Part shown: positions 50,290 through 59,077 of the stretch, piece by piece | Layout: every line of letters starts with the position of its first letter | How positions within the stretch are numbered: position 1 is the stretch's first letter | NCBI RefSeq assembly: GCF_030811685.1 | Contig: NZ_JAUSRF010000019.1 | Span: 37,065 to 101,064 of the forward strand | Source of the DNA: Neorhizobium huautlense | Lineage (GTDB): Bacteria > Pseudomonadota > Alphaproteobacteria > Rhizobiales > Rhizobiaceae | Direction: 5' to 3' | Length of the DNA: 64,000 nt | Translations under genes and position numbers: made by a program | Notes under the pieces: generated by a model | Told to the model about the DNA's origin: nothing | Databases searched by the model: none | Seen by the model: the letters and a program-made list of their open reading frames with translations, nothing else

Positions 50290-51354
50290 TCAGTTCAGGC
50301 GAATGGCGCCATCTCCTGAAAAAAGGTGAATGGCGTCGATATCCAGCGAGATATTTATGATGTCGCCAGTCGTACCGCTGATCCGCTCACGAAAGACACC
50401 GATTACCTGGGTGTCTCCCAACCTCATCGTCACCTGGGTCTCAGACCCCATCGGCTCGATGAGCACGATTTCAGCAGAAACACTCGCGCGGCCGGGATGA
50501 TCATTCAATCGAAAATGCTCTGGACGAATGCCGTAGACAATTGCCTGCCCCATAACGGTGCCTTTCGACGCAGGCAGCGGCAAAACGACGTCTGATGTTT
50601 GGAAGCCTTGCTCGGTAATCGTGCCGGTGAGGAAATTCATCGATGGCGAACCGATGAAGCCGGCCACGAACTGGTTGGCCGGGCGATCGTAGAGATCGAG
50701 CGGCGCACCGATCTGCTCGACCCTGCCGCCGTTCAGCACGACGATCCTGTCGGCCATGGTCATCGCCTCCACCTGGTCGTGGGTAACATAGATGGTGGTC
50801 GTCTTCAGCCTCCGGTGCAGCGCCTTGATCTCCCCGCGCATCACCACACGCAGCTTCGCGTCGAGGTTCGACAGCGGCTCGTCGAACAGGAAAACCTGCG
50901 GATTGCGGACGATCGCGCGGCCCATCGCAACGCGCTGTCGCTGGCCGCCGGAGAGCTGGCGCGGATAGCGATCGAGAAGGTTGGTGAGGCCCAATATGCC
51001 GGCCGCCCAGTTCACCCGCTCGTTGATCTCCGCCTTGTTGGCACCGCGATGTTCCAGCGAAAAGCCCATGTTCGTTGCCACCGTCATGTGCGGATAAAGC
51101 GCGTAGGACTGGAACACCATGGCGATATCGCGATCCTTGGGATCGAGATCATTCACCCTCCGGTCGCCGATCTTCAGCGTACCATCGGTGATGGTCTCAA
51201 GACCTGCGATCATTCTGAGAAGCGTGGACTTGCCGCAGCCGGACGGCCCGACGAGAACGACGAACTCGCCGTCGCGGATATCGAGGTTGACACCATGTAT
51301 GGTCTTCAGAGCACCGTAGCTCTTGCGGATGTCGGAAAGGGTAACGTCTGCCAT
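50290..51354 (-). CDS. CUT1 ABC transporter ATP-binding protein (UgpC-like)
   Basis: A 354-residue ATPase: Walker A GPSGCGKSTLLRMIAG, signature LSGGQRQRVAMGRAI, Walker B VFLFDEPLSNLDA, H-loop YVTHDQVEAM, and a TOBE-type domain from FIGSPSMNFLTG. It is the last gene of the LacI-led minus-strand operon. It closely resembles the ATPase at 29112 in its core and differs in the regulatory domain, so the two importers are probably not interchangeable in control. Confidence 0.91.
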   Translation of the reverse strand: MADVTLSDIRKSYGALKTIHGVNLDIRDGEFVVLVGPSGCGKSTLLRMIAGLETITDGTLKIGDRRVNDLDPKDRDIAMVFQSYALYPHMTVATNMGFSLEHRGANKAEINERVNWAAGILGLTNLLDRYPRQLSGGQRQRVAMGRAIVRNPQVFLFDEPLSNLDAKLRVVMRGEIKALHRRLKTTTIYVTHDQVEAMTMADRIVVLNGGRVEQIGAPLDLYDRPANQFVAGFIGSPSMNFLTGTITEQGFQTSDVVLPLPASKGTVMGQAIVYGIRPEHFRLNDHPGRASVSAEIVLIEPMGSETQVTMRLGDTQVIGVFRERISGTTGDIINISLDIDAIHLFSGDGAIRLN

Positions 51355-51369
51355 GATCTGATCCGGTTC

Positions 51370-52212
51370 TCAGCCTTTAAGGCCGGTATGGGCGAGACCT
51401 TCGACGAACTGCTTCTGGGCAATCACGAAGACGATGAGGACGGGCAGTGCCGTCAGTGTCGCGGCGGCAAGCTGGATGTTCCACATCGGCCCGCCATAGG
51501 CGTCGGTATATTGGGTGAGCGCCTGCGGCAGCGTGAACATCTCAGCGCTCGACAGGAACACGATCGGTTCGAGGAACAGGTTCCAGGAGTGCAGGAAGGT
51601 GAAGATAGCCACCGAGGCCAGTGCCGGCTTGGCCAGCGGCAACGCGATCTTAGCGAAGATCTTGAACCGACCAAGACCATCGACACGCGCCGCCTCCTCC
51701 AGTTCTGCCGGCAGCGTCACGAAGAATTGCCGCATGACGAAGGTGGCGAATACGCTCGGCGCGCCGAAGATCGGCACAAGGATCAGCGGCCAGTGGGTGT
51801 TGACCATGCCTGCCTTCAGAAACATCTGGAACAGCGGCACGATCGTCACTTCCGACGGGATCAGCAAGCCGAGCAGCACGATCATGAAGATCGTGTTGGC
51901 ATAGGGGAACCTGATCCTGGCAAAGGCATATCCAGCCATCGAAGAGACGACCATTGTGCCGACCGTCACGAGAGCGGCGATATAGGCAGAATTCCAGTAT
52001 TGCCGCACGAAGGGCTGCAGTTCGAAGACCTTGGAATAGGTCGTCCAGTCATAGCTCTGCGGGATGAGCTGCGGCGGAAAAGCGAAGATATCGCTGATCG
52101 GCTTGATGGACGAGGTCACCATCCACCAGGTCGGAAAGACGAAGGGGATCAGCAGCACGCACATCAGTCCGTAAAGTGCGGTTCTCGTGCGGGGGGAAAG
52201 CTCAGCTTTCAT
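51370..52212 (-). CDS. CUT1 ABC transporter permease (MalG-like)
   Basis: A 280-residue inner-membrane subunit with about six TM helices. The EAA loop reads LEEAARVDGLGRFKIFAKIA, and FTFLHSWNLFLEPIVFLSS is the conserved WN segment. It overlaps the preceding permease by 11 bp and lies 15 bp before the ATPase gene, so the operon is tightly packed. Confidence 0.9.
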   Translation of the reverse strand: MKAELSPRTRTALYGLMCVLLIPFVFPTWWMVTSSIKPISDIFAFPPQLIPQSYDWTTYSKVFELQPFVRQYWNSAYIAALVTVGTMVVSSMAGYAFARIRFPYANTIFMIVLLGLLIPSEVTIVPLFQMFLKAGMVNTHWPLILVPIFGAPSVFATFVMRQFFVTLPAELEEAARVDGLGRFKIFAKIALPLAKPALASVAIFTFLHSWNLFLEPIVFLSSAEMFTLPQALTQYTDAYGGPMWNIQLAAATLTALPVLIVFVIAQKQFVEGLAHTGLKG

Positions 52213-53134
52213 AGAACACGATCCTCTTTCGCATCTGCCACTGGGCGAAAGTCAGGATAGCGACGATCGCAAAAAGCAGGATCGACAGCGTCGAGCCGTA
52301 ACCGAAGAAATGGAACTGGAAGGCCTGCTGGTAGAGGTAATAGACGAGCACGGTGGTCGACAGACCCGGTCCGCCCTGCGTCAGCACCGCGATCTGGGCG
52401 AAGACCTGCAGCGAGCCTACAATGGTGATGATCGAGGTCAAGAGAATGGTCGGGCTGATCAGCGGCAGGGTGATGCGGCGGAACTGCTTGAAGGCCGGAG
52501 CGCCGTCGATGCGGGCAGCTTCGTACAGCTCCTTCGGCACGCCCTGCAACGCGGCGAGAAAAAGGATCATGTTCAAGCCCACGTTCTTGAACACCTGCAC
52601 AACGATCACCGAGATCATCGCGGTGGTTTCCTCGCGCAACCAGTTCGGCCCTTCGATGCCGAGCATCAGAAGCATGCCGTTGATGCCGCCGTTCTTCTGC
52701 AAGAGGAAACCCCAGACAATCGTCCACGCGACCAGCGAGACGACGACGGGCGAGAAGAACAACGTGCGGAAGATCGCGATACCGGCCAGTTTCTGGTTCA
52801 GCAACACCGCCAGCAGCAGGGCGAGCGACATGTTCAAAATAACGAGCCCGGCCGAGAAGATCGCCGTAGCACCGAGGACTTCGAGCAAGCTCTCGTCCTC
52901 GATCAGCATCCGGTAGTTCTGCCCGCCGGTATAGGTGAAGGTATTGGCCAGAACGTTCCACTCGTGCAGCGAATACCAGAAGACCAGCCCAAGCGGGATC
53001 AGCACGAAGGCAATGATGCCGACCAGTTGCGGGGCGATGAAGAGGAAGCCGGCGAGGCTGTCGCGCCGCGCGATGGTCCAGAACGGCGAGAAGGAGCGAC
53101 CTTCCGCACGAGCGTTTTCCTGCGCGACAGCCAT
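52202..53134 (-). CDS. CUT1 ABC transporter permease (MalF-like)
   Basis: A 310-residue permease with a short cytoplasmic start and first helix LAGFLFIAPQLVGIIAFVLI. The EAA loop is YEAARIDGAPAFKQFRRITL; AVLTQGGPGLSTTVLVYYLY is the MalF-type C-terminal segment. It begins 10 bp after the binding-protein stop; unlike the other importers here, no large hairpin separates the two. Confidence 0.9.
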   Translation of the reverse strand: MAVAQENARAEGRSFSPFWTIARRDSLAGFLFIAPQLVGIIAFVLIPLGLVFWYSLHEWNVLANTFTYTGGQNYRMLIEDESLLEVLGATAIFSAGLVILNMSLALLLAVLLNQKLAGIAIFRTLFFSPVVVSLVAWTIVWGFLLQKNGGINGMLLMLGIEGPNWLREETTAMISVIVVQVFKNVGLNMILFLAALQGVPKELYEAARIDGAPAFKQFRRITLPLISPTILLTSIITIVGSLQVFAQIAVLTQGGPGLSTTVLVYYLYQQAFQFHFFGYGSTLSILLFAIVAILTFAQWQMRKRIVFYES

Positions 53135-53144
53135 GGCGCCCTCC

Positions 53145-54428
53145 TCAGCGCTTCAGAAGCGGCCCGATCTGGCCGCAGATTTTCTGGAGCGTGCCCGGCA
53201 CGTCTGCTTCCGGTCGCCAGACGGCGTCGAGATTGGAGCGCACCATCTGCTGGATCTGCGCAAAGCCGGTATGGCCGGGCATGACCTTGCCGTTGGCGAT
53301 GCCGGCGATGACGACCTTGTCGATCTGCTCTTCGGAGAGCAGCGGGTTGGTCTTCTTAAGTACCTCGGCATTGAGCAGGGATTTGCGTGCCGACGGGAAG
53401 AACTGGCTAAGCTTGGCCGAGTTTTCCGGGTTGGTCATGTAGGCGACGAATTCGGCCGCCGTTTCTGCGTTCTTGCCCGACTGCATCACACCGACACCGG
53501 CCTGGCCGATCAACGCGTATTCACCGGCTGGGCCTTTCGGCAGCGGCACCAGATCCCAGTCGAACGGCTTGTCCTTCGGCAGAAGCGAGGCGCGGCTGAT
53601 CTGGGTGATCGTCATCGCCGCGTTGCCGGCGAAGAAATCGACCGTCTCGCCGGGTCCGGGCATCGCCTTTTTCGTGAATACCACGTCGTGGATGAATGCG
53701 AGCGCATCCGCCATCGGCTTTTCCGCCATGGTGCAGGTCTTGCCGTCTTCGCTCCAGGGCGAAGCGCCCCAGCCGTTCCACACCGATGTCAGGTATTGCC
53801 AGGCCTGGTAGTTGAAATCGCGGACGACGAGCCCGCCCTTGCCCGTCTCCGCGACCGCCGAAGCCGTGGCTATGGCCTTGTCCCAGGTCCATTCGCCGGC
53901 AGCGACCATCTCGGCCGGTGTCTTGGCGCCTGCCGCCTTGACGAGATCGTTGTTGACAAACATCGCAAACGGCGAGGTGGAGAAGGGATAGGCGTAGAGC
54001 GTGCCGTCCTGCATCCAGCGCTCGGTCGCGCCGGCGCTCACCTCGTCGAGATTGAAACCTTCCGCTGCCTTCAGCGTGTCGCTCAGCGGATAAAGCGCGC
54101 CCGACTTGACGAAGTCATATGCCGAGGTCTCAAAAATCCAGGCCATGTCGGGTGCATTGCCGCCGGCAATCTGGGTGGTCAGCGCCGTCGTATAGGTTTC
54201 GAACGGCAGCGACTCGTAGGTGACCGTGACGTTGGGGTGTTCCTGCTTGAAACCAGCCGCGATCTCGTTGAACAGTTTCAGATGCGCCTCGTTGGCGCTC
54301 CAGATCGTCATGCGCAGATTGACCGCGCTCTGCGCATGGGCAGCACCGCCCCAGGCGAACGATCCGATGACTGCCCCCACGCTCAACAGTGTGCAGGCCG
54401 TCGATTTCAAATTCCGATAATGAAGCAT
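53145..54428 (-). CDS. CUT1 ABC transporter substrate-binding protein
   Basis: A 427-residue periplasmic receptor. Signal peptide MLHYRNLKSTACTLLSVGAV with cleavage near AAHAQS. The mature part shows LRMTIWSANEAHLKLFNEIA, FKQEHPNVTVTYESLP, ALTTQIAGGNAPDMAWIFET and YPFSTSPFAMFVNNDLVKAA, the family-1 pattern. GGAGGA lies before the ATG. It is 27 bp downstream of the FAD-dependent oxidoreductase gene, so the ligand is likely the substrate of that enzyme or its precursor; the compound is unknown. Confidence 0.89.
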   Translation of the reverse strand: MLHYRNLKSTACTLLSVGAVIGSFAWGGAAHAQSAVNLRMTIWSANEAHLKLFNEIAAGFKQEHPNVTVTYESLPFETYTTALTTQIAGGNAPDMAWIFETSAYDFVKSGALYPLSDTLKAAEGFNLDEVSAGATERWMQDGTLYAYPFSTSPFAMFVNNDLVKAAGAKTPAEMVAAGEWTWDKAIATASAVAETGKGGLVVRDFNYQAWQYLTSVWNGWGASPWSEDGKTCTMAEKPMADALAFIHDVVFTKKAMPGPGETVDFFAGNAAMTITQISRASLLPKDKPFDWDLVPLPKGPAGEYALIGQAGVGVMQSGKNAETAAEFVAYMTNPENSAKLSQFFPSARKSLLNAEVLKKTNPLLSEEQIDKVVIAGIANGKVMPGHTGFAQIQQMVRSNLDAVWRPEADVPGTLQKICGQIGPLLKR

Positions 54429-54455
54429 TCCCAGTCCTCCTCCAAAGATGGGTGA

Positions 54456-56066
54456 TCAGTAGGCCGCGATATCCGGCCACCGTATTTCAATGCCCTCGCG
54501 GGTCAGCGCCGCCTGGAAATCATGAAGATGCGCGTCCTGCGCCTGCACCTGATGCGGCGTCAGTCCTTGGTCGAGGCAGTATGATGCGAGCATTCCGGCG
54601 ACTTCGCCGATATTCCACTCGACCGGATGCAGCCGGTAGCAGCCGTTGGTGATATGCGTCGTGCCGATGTTTTTTCCGGCCGGGATGAGGTTCTTCACCC
54701 GCTGCGGCAAGAGAGAACCGAGCGGGATCTCGAACGGGCAGGACGGAACGTCGACGTAATTGTCGCCGCCGGTCGAGGGGTGCAGGTCGATGCGATACAT
54801 GCCTATGCCGACGCTGTCGCGATAACGAACCGCGCCCTTGTCCCCGCGGACCGTATAGGACAGATCCTGCTCGACGATGCGGGTGATCGGCTTGATGCGG
54901 CGGCCTTCGCGCACATAGGGCGCCATGGCGAGGCCGTGATCGGTACCTGTGATGTCGCCGCGCAGGCGCAGGCCCCGGAAACCCTGGCCACCGTCGAGGC
55001 GCGGTGCCTCCGTCTGCAGCCAGTAGAAGACCGAATAGGAAAGGTCGGCTGCGGCCTTCAGATGGCGCGCCTTTTCCTCTTCCGACACGTCGATGATCGT
55101 GCCGTCCATGTAGTCGATCATCGGCCAGTTCACGAGGCAGATGTCCGACTGGTAAAATCCGGGCGCGAAATTCTTGCGGGCGGCGATGCGCCGGAAGATC
55201 CAGAGGTTCTCGTCGCCGCCGCCCTTGCGCTGGTCGGCATCGACAGCCAATGGATCGTCGTCGGGGTTCGGTGTAAAGGAACGGGTGGTGTGCTCCAGCG
55301 TGCGCGGATGCGGCGCGGTGAAGCCGAGCAGCGGCCCGCCCCAGAAATGCGGCTGATACTTGCGCCAGTAATCGTAATTGTCCGGCTTGTTGATCGTCTG
55401 GTCGCCATCGACATGATCGATGGCAAAGCAGATCGACACGGCCTGAACGTTGTCCGGCTGGGCTTCTCCCGGTGCGCTCGGCTCGCCGGTGTCGGATTGC
55501 GCCTCGAAACCCTTGGCATATTCGGTACCGGTCATCGGCAGGAGATCGCCGAGTTCGGTGGCATCGAGAATGTAATCGGCGGAAATGACGATCTCGACAC
55601 CCGTATCGCGATGACGAACGGTGACGGATCGGACCGTATCGCCCTCGACATCGGCTGCGACCGGCCGGTAGGGCTTGAGAACGGTCAGCCGGTCGGCACC
55701 GATATACGGCATCAGCATGCTTTCCATGACCGCCAGGCTCACGCGCGGTTCCGCGCAGATGCGGCTCACCCAGCCGCCGCCGGGATTGAGATCGCCCCAG
55801 GCGCGGGCACCCTCTGTCAGCGGATAGTGGTCGCGGTAATATTGCCGCACGCCGTTGCGCAGCTTCCGGTAGGATCGGGTGATGCCGAACTGTTCGACCC
55901 AGCTGTGCTCGTCGGAAGGAACGGCCTGGCTGGTCAGCTGGCCGCCGATCCAGTCGTATTCCTCGGTCATGATCACGCGACGTCCTCCACGCGCGGCCCC
56001 TAAGGCCGCCGCTACACCGCCGAGACCGCCACCTACTACAAGAATATCTGCTCGCATCTCTTTCAC
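54456..56066 (-). CDS. FAD-dependent oxidoreductase (PF12831-type)
   Basis: A 536-residue flavoprotein. The dinucleotide fold is at the very start (DILVVGGGLGGVAAALGAAR, residues ~7-26, with GxGxxG) followed by EEYDWIGGQLTSQAVPSDEH; YILDATELGDLLPMTG is the second FAD motif of the FAD_oxidored group. The C-terminus has LIPAGKNIGTTHITNGCYRL and HPVEWNIGEVAGMLASYCL, also typical. No signal peptide, so cytoplasmic. Members are found in sugar or uronate gene clusters, but their substrates are poorly known. The GTG at 56066 has GGATGGA upstream; the ATG at 56057 is the alternative. It lies between the LacI gene and the importer in one operon. Confidence 0.82.
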   Translation of the reverse strand: MKEMRADILVVGGGLGGVAAALGAARGGRRVIMTEEYDWIGGQLTSQAVPSDEHSWVEQFGITRSYRKLRNGVRQYYRDHYPLTEGARAWGDLNPGGGWVSRICAEPRVSLAVMESMLMPYIGADRLTVLKPYRPVAADVEGDTVRSVTVRHRDTGVEIVISADYILDATELGDLLPMTGTEYAKGFEAQSDTGEPSAPGEAQPDNVQAVSICFAIDHVDGDQTINKPDNYDYWRKYQPHFWGGPLLGFTAPHPRTLEHTTRSFTPNPDDDPLAVDADQRKGGGDENLWIFRRIAARKNFAPGFYQSDICLVNWPMIDYMDGTIIDVSEEEKARHLKAAADLSYSVFYWLQTEAPRLDGGQGFRGLRLRGDITGTDHGLAMAPYVREGRRIKPITRIVEQDLSYTVRGDKGAVRYRDSVGIGMYRIDLHPSTGGDNYVDVPSCPFEIPLGSLLPQRVKNLIPAGKNIGTTHITNGCYRLHPVEWNIGEVAGMLASYCLDQGLTPHQVQAQDAHLHDFQAALTREGIEIRWPDIAAY

Positions 56067-56083
56067 GTCATTCCATCCGTTTT

Positions 56084-57130
56084 CTACTGGGCGCGTTTCG
56101 CCGGATTTGAAGGACAGGGGCCCAATGTCTCGCCCTCGACGGGCTCGCAGGTCAGAAGGATCTGGCTGCCGGCACTTGCCGTTTCGATGCGGTTCACCAG
56201 CATGGCCGTCGCCTGCCGTCCCATCTCCTCGCGCGGAATGTCGTAGGAAGTGAACCGCACAGGGCTGCGGCCAGCGCGGATATGGCTGCCGAGCACGACC
56301 ATCGAGAAATCCTGCGGCACCGACAGCCCGCGCTCGCGCGCTGCGGCCTCAACGCGCACGGCATCCGCCAGTTCGATGAAGAAGGCGGCCGTGGCACCGC
56401 TCGACACGATCCCATCGAGGATCTCGCCGGCCGGCCGGTTGACGGCATCGACATGCAGGGCAAGCTCGCCCCCCTCGCCCAGCGTCGAGACAAAGCCCCG
56501 CCAGCGATCTACGATGGATTCAGCTGGACCTTCCGGACCGATATAAGCAAGCTGCGAATGGCCGAGCGAAACGGCCATTTCGACGAGGTGGCGCGTGGCG
56601 GCCTCATAATCGCCACCGACGTAAGGAACCGGCCCGCCTACATCATCGCGGCGCCCGATCGCCACGAACGGGTAGTCTTCCGTCACCAGCCGGGCAAGTT
56701 CCTTGCGGTCGAATTCACGGCCGAGCACGAGGCAGCCATCAGCGATCCGGAGCCGGTTGTTTTCGGAAAAGATCTTGCGATTGTTGCCGACACCGGCGCT
56801 GGTCAGAAGCAGGAGATCGTAGTTCTGGTGCTGCGCCTCTTCCTCGATCCCGAGCAGAAAGGGCGTGAAAAAGTCCGCCTGCGCGCTCGGGAAGGCCGGC
56901 TCGTAAGTAAAGACGCCGAGAATGCGATTGAGCCCCTTGGCCATGCGCCTCGCGATCGGGTCGGCGACGTAACCGGTCGTCTGGATCACCGCCTGAACGC
57001 GTTCGCGCGTCTCGGCTGGAATGCGCGCCAGCGCTGTCGGCGCACCGTTCAGAACAAGGGAAACCGTAGCCTGACTTACGCCGGCAAGTTTCGCAATGTC
57101 GTTTTGAGTCAGTCGCTTGTGCCCTGTCAC
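56084..57130 (-). CDS. LacI-family transcriptional regulator of the flavoprotein/importer operon
   Basis: A 348-residue repressor. HTH: RLTQNDIAKLAGVSQATVSL with hinge DPIARRMAKGLNRILG. The sensor domain has FFTPFLLGIEEEAQHQNYDL, ATRHLVEMAVSLGHSQLAYI and SYDIPREEMGRQATAMLV. GGGAGG seven bases before the GTG at 57130 decides the start over the TTG at 57145. Two palindromes lie 30-60 bp upstream. The next gene starts 17 bp after its stop, so regulator, flavoprotein and importer form one transcript. Confidence 0.9.
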   Translation of the reverse strand: MTGHKRLTQNDIAKLAGVSQATVSLVLNGAPTALARIPAETRERVQAVIQTTGYVADPIARRMAKGLNRILGVFTYEPAFPSAQADFFTPFLLGIEEEAQHQNYDLLLLTSAGVGNNRKIFSENNRLRIADGCLVLGREFDRKELARLVTEDYPFVAIGRRDDVGGPVPYVGGDYEAATRHLVEMAVSLGHSQLAYIGPEGPAESIVDRWRGFVSTLGEGGELALHVDAVNRPAGEILDGIVSSGATAAFFIELADAVRVEAAARERGLSVPQDFSMVVLGSHIRAGRSPVRFTSYDIPREEMGRQATAMLVNRIETASAGSQILLTCEPVEGETLGPCPSNPAKRAQ

Positions 57131-57159
57131 GCGACGCCCTCCCAAGCATCCCGAAAACT

Positions 57160-57190
57160 GCTAATACGTATTAGCTGTTAATGCGCATTA
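57160..57190. promoter_or_regulatory. Tandem LacI-type operators of the flavoprotein/importer operon
   Basis: GCTAATACGTATTAGC (57160-57175) is a perfect 16-bp palindrome, and TAATGCGCATTA (57179-57190) is a second, related one with centres 17 bp apart. Both have the CG-centred dyad of LacI operators and lie just upstream of the LacI gene. Confidence 0.75.
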
Positions 57191-57371
57191 GCACAGTGAT
57201 CTCAGGTTTTGTCAAGTGACCATCGGGGCTTCCAATCGCGGCATACCGCTACCGGAAGCGATGGAGCAGTCGAGGCATCGGTCTGCGCAACAGGCTTCGA
57301 GCTATGACAACAGCGCAACACGACGCAGTGGGAAGGCGGCGCGGTTGCTGAACTGATCGCAGACGTCACAG

Positions 57372-57503
57372 TCAAATCGATGGTGGCGTTTCCGGTACGG
57401 GATAGGTGTTCAGCCTTTCGCGAATGTATCCCTCGATATAGGCGAAGACTTCTGCCGCACCCTCGTCTGTTTCAACAAGGTCAATCGGACGATTGCCGCT
57501 GAG
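57372..57503 (-). pseudogene. Truncated antitoxin-like tail (MbcA/ParS/Xre, DUF2384-like)
   Basis: A 43-codon frame with no start reads LSGNRPIDLVETDEGAAEVF, then AYIEGYIRERLNTYPV and a stop at 57372. N-R-P-I-D-L-x3-D-E-G-A-x2-V resembles the C-terminal toxin-binding segment of MbcA/ParS antitoxins (G-R-R-P-I-D-L-L). A stop precedes it at once, and the IS3 remnant begins about 40 bp further upstream on the same strand. So this appears to be the tail of a gene destroyed by the insertion. The motif is short and the identification tentative. Confidence 0.4.
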
Positions 57504-57544
57504 CTAGCTGTTTTCCTGTCGCGTCCATTTCATTTTTTGCCCCC

Positions 57545-58631
57545 CCATTCTTAGCGGGGCTTGTTCGTAGAAATCACGCGGTCATTTTGAATTTCTGTGC
57601 GGGGGTATGCCGCCTATGCTCATGTTGGGCCGTTCATTGTTGTAGGACCATGGCCACTGCGGGCAAAGGCTTGCGCCTCCTCAATGCTTTCGATGATGTA
57701 CTGGTCTAGCCACTCGTGCCGAACCGTACGGTTGTAACGTTCGACGTAGGCGTTCTGTTGGGGCTTGCCTGGCTGGATGTGGCTCAAGGCTATTCCCCGT
57801 TTCTCTGCCTATTCCATCAGCTTACCGCTGACATATTCCGGACCGTTGTCCGCCTGTATGGCCATAGGCTTGCCGCGCCATTCGATGATCTGGTTCAGGC
57901 TGCGGATGACGCGCTCGGCAGGCAACGAAGAATCCACCTCAATGCCCAATCCCTCGCGATTGAAGTCGTCCAGAACATTCAGCAGCCGAAACTACCTGCC
58001 GTCCTCGAGGCGATTCGCAATGAAATCTATGGACCAGACCACGGGCAATGCATCGGGTTTGTCCCGCTTCAGGCGCCTGCGTGGCTTGCCCCTCAGGTTC
58101 AACTCAAGCTTGCGACAGACCCGCTTGTGGTTCCGGCGATGCCCACGGACATTGCGCAGGTAGAGAAAGCACAGGCCGAAGCCCCAGTTCTTCTTGACCC
58201 GCGTTAATCCGATGAGCAGATCGGCGATCTCCTCGTTATCGTCGGTCAGCTTGGCGCTAAAACCATAGCAGGTCTCGCTGACACTAAAGGTGCGGCAGGC
58301 GAGCGCGATGCTCACCCCACGCAACGCCACTGCTTTTCCGGCCATCTCCCGGCGTTGAGATGGCCGTGTCACTTTTTCCCAAAGCCTCTTTGAGCAGCTC
58401 ACCTTGCATGCTCATCTCGGCATACATCTTCTTCAACCGTCGGCTTTCGTCTTCCAGTGACTACATCTGGCTGATCATGGACGCGTCCATACCGCCATAT
58501 TTGGCGCACCATTTGTAGAACGACGTCGTGCTCATTCCATGCTCCCGGCACAAATCAGGCACGGGGACGCCGCCTTCCGCCTGACGCAAGATGGCAAGGA
58601 TTTGCGGTTCACCGAATCTGCTCATCTTCAT
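57545..58631 (-). pseudogene. Decayed IS3-family (IS407-like) transposase orfA/orfB
   Basis: OrfA starts at 58631 (MKMSRFGEPQILAILRQAEG, then HGMSTTSFYKWCAKYGGMDA) and is cut by a stop after ISQM, where intact relatives continue. OrfB pieces follow: RPSQRREMAGKAVALRGVSI, NWGFGLCFLYLRNVRGH, an N-terminal catalytic region IDFIANRLEDGR, then after a stop RLLNVLDDFNREGLGIEVD, ADNGPEY with the second Asp, and NAYVERYNRT. Reading frames change several times, so it is inactive. It is more complete than the IS3 piece at 20793, but terminal repeats could not be defined. 58632-59077 shows no supportable gene. Confidence 0.82.
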
Positions 58632-59077
58632 CAAAATCTCCTCGTTCATAAAGCCCGAGAAAATTCTACTTTTGAAGCCCGTTATTTGCCGCGAGATTGA
58701 CCCGGCCAATGCCGATGAGCCTAACGTCCAGACTTTCTGGTCGTGAGGACCTCCAATGTACTCTCCATGGAGAAACTCCCGTTGCTCGTCCATGGATAGG
58801 CGATTACAGGTTAAGGCGGCGAGGACAACGCGGGAGTGGAAAATCGGTTACCGTTTATGCGACATTTTGTGCCTTCGGCGTGCTCGATCGTGTCGACGCG
58901 CTCTCGCGATATGCCGCCATGTGTCGTCAATGCAGCGCTTTTGTGAACTTCACATCCAATATTTGGGTTCGAGAACGGCTCTTTGACCGGATTGAGGTTA
59001 CGCGAACGAAACGGCAAGAAGCCAGCACCACACGCAGGCCACCTTGCTGTTTCTCGCGCACGACGTGGACTTCCGCC

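Noticed and set aside
50599..52260. 553-codon plus-strand frame opposite the ATPase and permease genes
   Set aside because: The opposite strand has Walker motifs and EAA loops in correct order; this frame is a shadow rich in H, R, D and E.
57716..58207. 163-codon plus-strand frame
   Set aside because: It is the antisense of the decayed IS3 OrfB, whose D-D-E pieces are readable on the minus strand.
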